A model generated the notes under the pieces. The model was not told the origin of the DNA. It saw nothing but the letters and a program-made list of their open reading frames with translations, and searched no databases. The position numbers and the translations under genes are program-made. From Dokdonia sp. 4H-3-7-5 (lineage in GTDB: Bacteria > Bacteroidota > Bacteroidia > Flavobacteriales > Flavobacteriaceae): a DNA stretch of 64,000 nt. Shown one piece after another: positions 63,401 to 64,000 of the stretch; positions within the stretch are counted from its first letter, which is position 1, and every line of letters begins with the position of its first letter. The stretch is from positions 3,256,001 to 3,320,000 of the forward strand of contig NC_015496.1 of the NCBI RefSeq assembly GCF_000212355.1, in the 5' to 3' direction.

Positions 63401-64000
63401 ATTAATACGCAATATCTTATGGGTGGTGTTGGTCTATATTACAACGGAGAGTATGGGACTAGCACAGGAGTAAACATCACTTATGAAAATATAGATACAG
63501 TATTCAATAATGAGCCCTTAATAACAGCTGTGCAATATTTAGGAGTGAGTGGTTATTACAACTATCACAGTATAGATAATGAGCACTTTCCCACTCGCGG
63601 TATGGAAGTATCATTAAAAGGAGGATTCCTTGATGAGCTTACAAATACAAATACTGTTGGGATTATAGATCCGAGCATAAGTTTATGGAATGCCATTGAT
63701 AGATCAAGAAATCTTGTAATTAAAACAACTGTGACGAGTCAGCTACGTTTTGGAGATAAAATACCTTTTTACAAAGCGGCAACCTTAGGAGCAAATAATG
63801 GATTGAGATCTTACAGACAAAGCCGTTTTATTGGCCAGCAATCCCTAGCAGGCTCGGTAGATATAGCATACTTATTTAAGCCTATAAAAACAGCTTTCTT
63901 TCCAATAAGAATTGACACCTATGCTGGATATGATACTGGAGGAGTGTGGAGCGAACTCAATGAAAGCAACACGCTACACTATAGCTATGGTGGCGGTCTC
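60431..64000 (+). CDS. Metallophosphoesterase fused to an outer-membrane beta-barrel (cut by window end)
   Basis: The frame is open from a GTG at 60431 to the window end (1190 codons). The signal ends in a lipobox-like FIAC (Cys24). Residues about 45-340 form a calcineurin-type phosphoesterase (FLGDNVHNSN, LLTGEQEW, AMHHPLYSNG, VSGHERSLQY). A middle region (about 400-900) holds DRDQVFAKFDGEF and a beta-rich linker. From about residue 905 to the end, repeated strands and the GLRSYRQSRFIGQ segment match the surface-antigen/BamA-type barrel. Start choice is uncertain (no ATG nearby). Confidence 0.85.
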   Translation, partial: MNKKLRIFSKSLSLSTLSLLFIACAVHRDNYRDKENSIFFDSNSREYTSIFSIANAGAALSGPNDKLLDALTENIVSFSKEDDYLLFLGDNVHNSNLEDSRVASQLDAQLSLSKSFKGTSLFLTGEQEWNERGVEGLEDIETYIEDFYKEEDHFLPKNGCPLEVISVNDEIELILINSQWYIEDWSKTDGINDKCELKTRTQFNALLASEMRKARHKTVLIAMHHPLYSNGIYGGEIPSSVVYKPTSENAFIPLAGASWSFLRSQGGLSKQDRYNPLMNELMSTIELAAFDVPKVIIVSGHERSLQYIDHGAIKQVISGTGSSVKPARLSKRGLFTSTKPGYTEVRIYEDNSSSVHFFTLQDGAFKEAFSQRAFKQPEPYNLDSLPTVFPKTVKASVYPAEAVKKSEKYEKFWGKHYRYVYGVEIEAPVVLLDTLYGGLTVERAGGGNQTNGLRLVTKDDKEYNMRAIAKDPIAFLKSAGYNDLDADDYFAGTVPATIIQDFYTAAHPYGAFAIPRLAGAIKLPHTHPKLFYVPKQKALGDFNKVHGDQLYMIVEKPDGDFDKSHMFKFSKEVESTQDLFKELREDEQHKLDERTYIRARIFDMLIGDWDRHEDQWRWAQNQVDEEEGVTIYSAVPRDRDQVFAKFDGEFLTRMQSIMSGMRQFGNYGPDIPYIEQFSESAINLDRSVVLRSNKSVWLEEVAYIQQHITPDVISKAFSEAPMEIQDNIWKGIQADLLARKDRLDDIVDRYYNHFLKFQVLKGTDKDDHFDITNLDNGDVHIMGYRIKDGEKGALLFDRTFSSETTNDIWIYGLDDKDIFNVQGLLKSPINIVLSGGLDNDSYTIEGGKNVTLYDQKSSKNNIINKGKATRHIDDIYENRIFDTERRPDNAGSFALQTSYNPDEGITPSFKFSKSTIGFEGNPFTTKFELDARYISLTQAADVRIAWHKAHLFHDWNFKVFGRATTANFTENFFGLGNSSTNESRSFDDNRINTQYLMGGVGLYYNGEYGTSTGVNITYENIDTVFNNEPLITAVQYLGVSGYYNYHSIDNEHFPTRGMEVSLKGGFLDELTNTNTVGIIDPSISLWNAIDRSRNLVIKTTVTSQLRFGDKIPFYKAATLGANNGLRSYRQSRFIGQQSLAGSVDIAYLFKPIKTAFFPIRIDTYAGYDTGGVWSELNESNTLHYSYGGGL

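Overview
The window looks like chromosomal DNA of a marine flavobacterium (family Flavobacteriaceae; the high density of the palindrome CGCTTTCGCGAAAGCG suggests a Dokdonia/Krokinobacter-like genome, but that genus call is inference). Supporting signs are the gliding genes gldF-gldG, a bacillithiol deacetylase (bshB1), MiaE, many short lipoproteins with SC/GC lipoboxes, TlpA-type thioredoxins, frequent TTG/GTG starts, and Bacteroidetes-type promoters (TTTG, about 19-23 nt, TAnnTTTG) at pheT, tRNA-His and the beta-lactamase-fold gene.

Layout. 0-6.6 kb is ordinary chromosome: dnaX, miaE, a frameshifted lipoprotein, a TlpA protein, a three-repeat lipoprotein, a Crp/Fnr regulator with a candidate operator, and an acetyltransferase. 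About 6.6-18.7 kb is an accessory region, mostly AT-rich: a lipoprotein, an RDD membrane protein overlapping a retropepsin-like protease, a HEPN-like candidate RNase, a complete retron operon (phosphoribosyltransferase-like effector, winged-helix protein, msr-msd RNA, reverse transcriptase; 10.1-12.6 kb), a TlpA lipoprotein, a HigB/HigA toxin-antitoxin pair, a GDPD lipoprotein, and two orphan genes bracketed by 34-bp direct repeats. 18.8-64 kb returns to core genes: acetyltransferase, MFS transporter, M1 peptidase, recG, TlpA lipoprotein, pheT, DUF2007 protein, ABC-F ATPase, fsa, SDR, nitroreductase, thioesterase, SanA-like protein, gldFG, dnaN, M28 peptidase, tRNA-His, bshB1, a trans-sulfuration enzyme, DUF2254 protein, GreA/B factor, pirin, MscS channel, MEMO-like lipoprotein, and a large metallophosphoesterase/outer-membrane-barrel protein cut by the window end.

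The most striking observations are (1) the retron, whose RNA is readable by eye: a1/a2 arms, two short msr-like hairpins and three further inverted repeats up to 22 bp, with arm a1 lying inside the winged-helix gene; and (2) a palindrome related to CGCTTTCGCGAAAGCG, present 21 times, eleven of them inside genes, where it is read in frame as FRES or AFAK (once LSRK). Its longest absence (about 10 kb) coincides with the retron/toxin island, consistent with that DNA being a newcomer.
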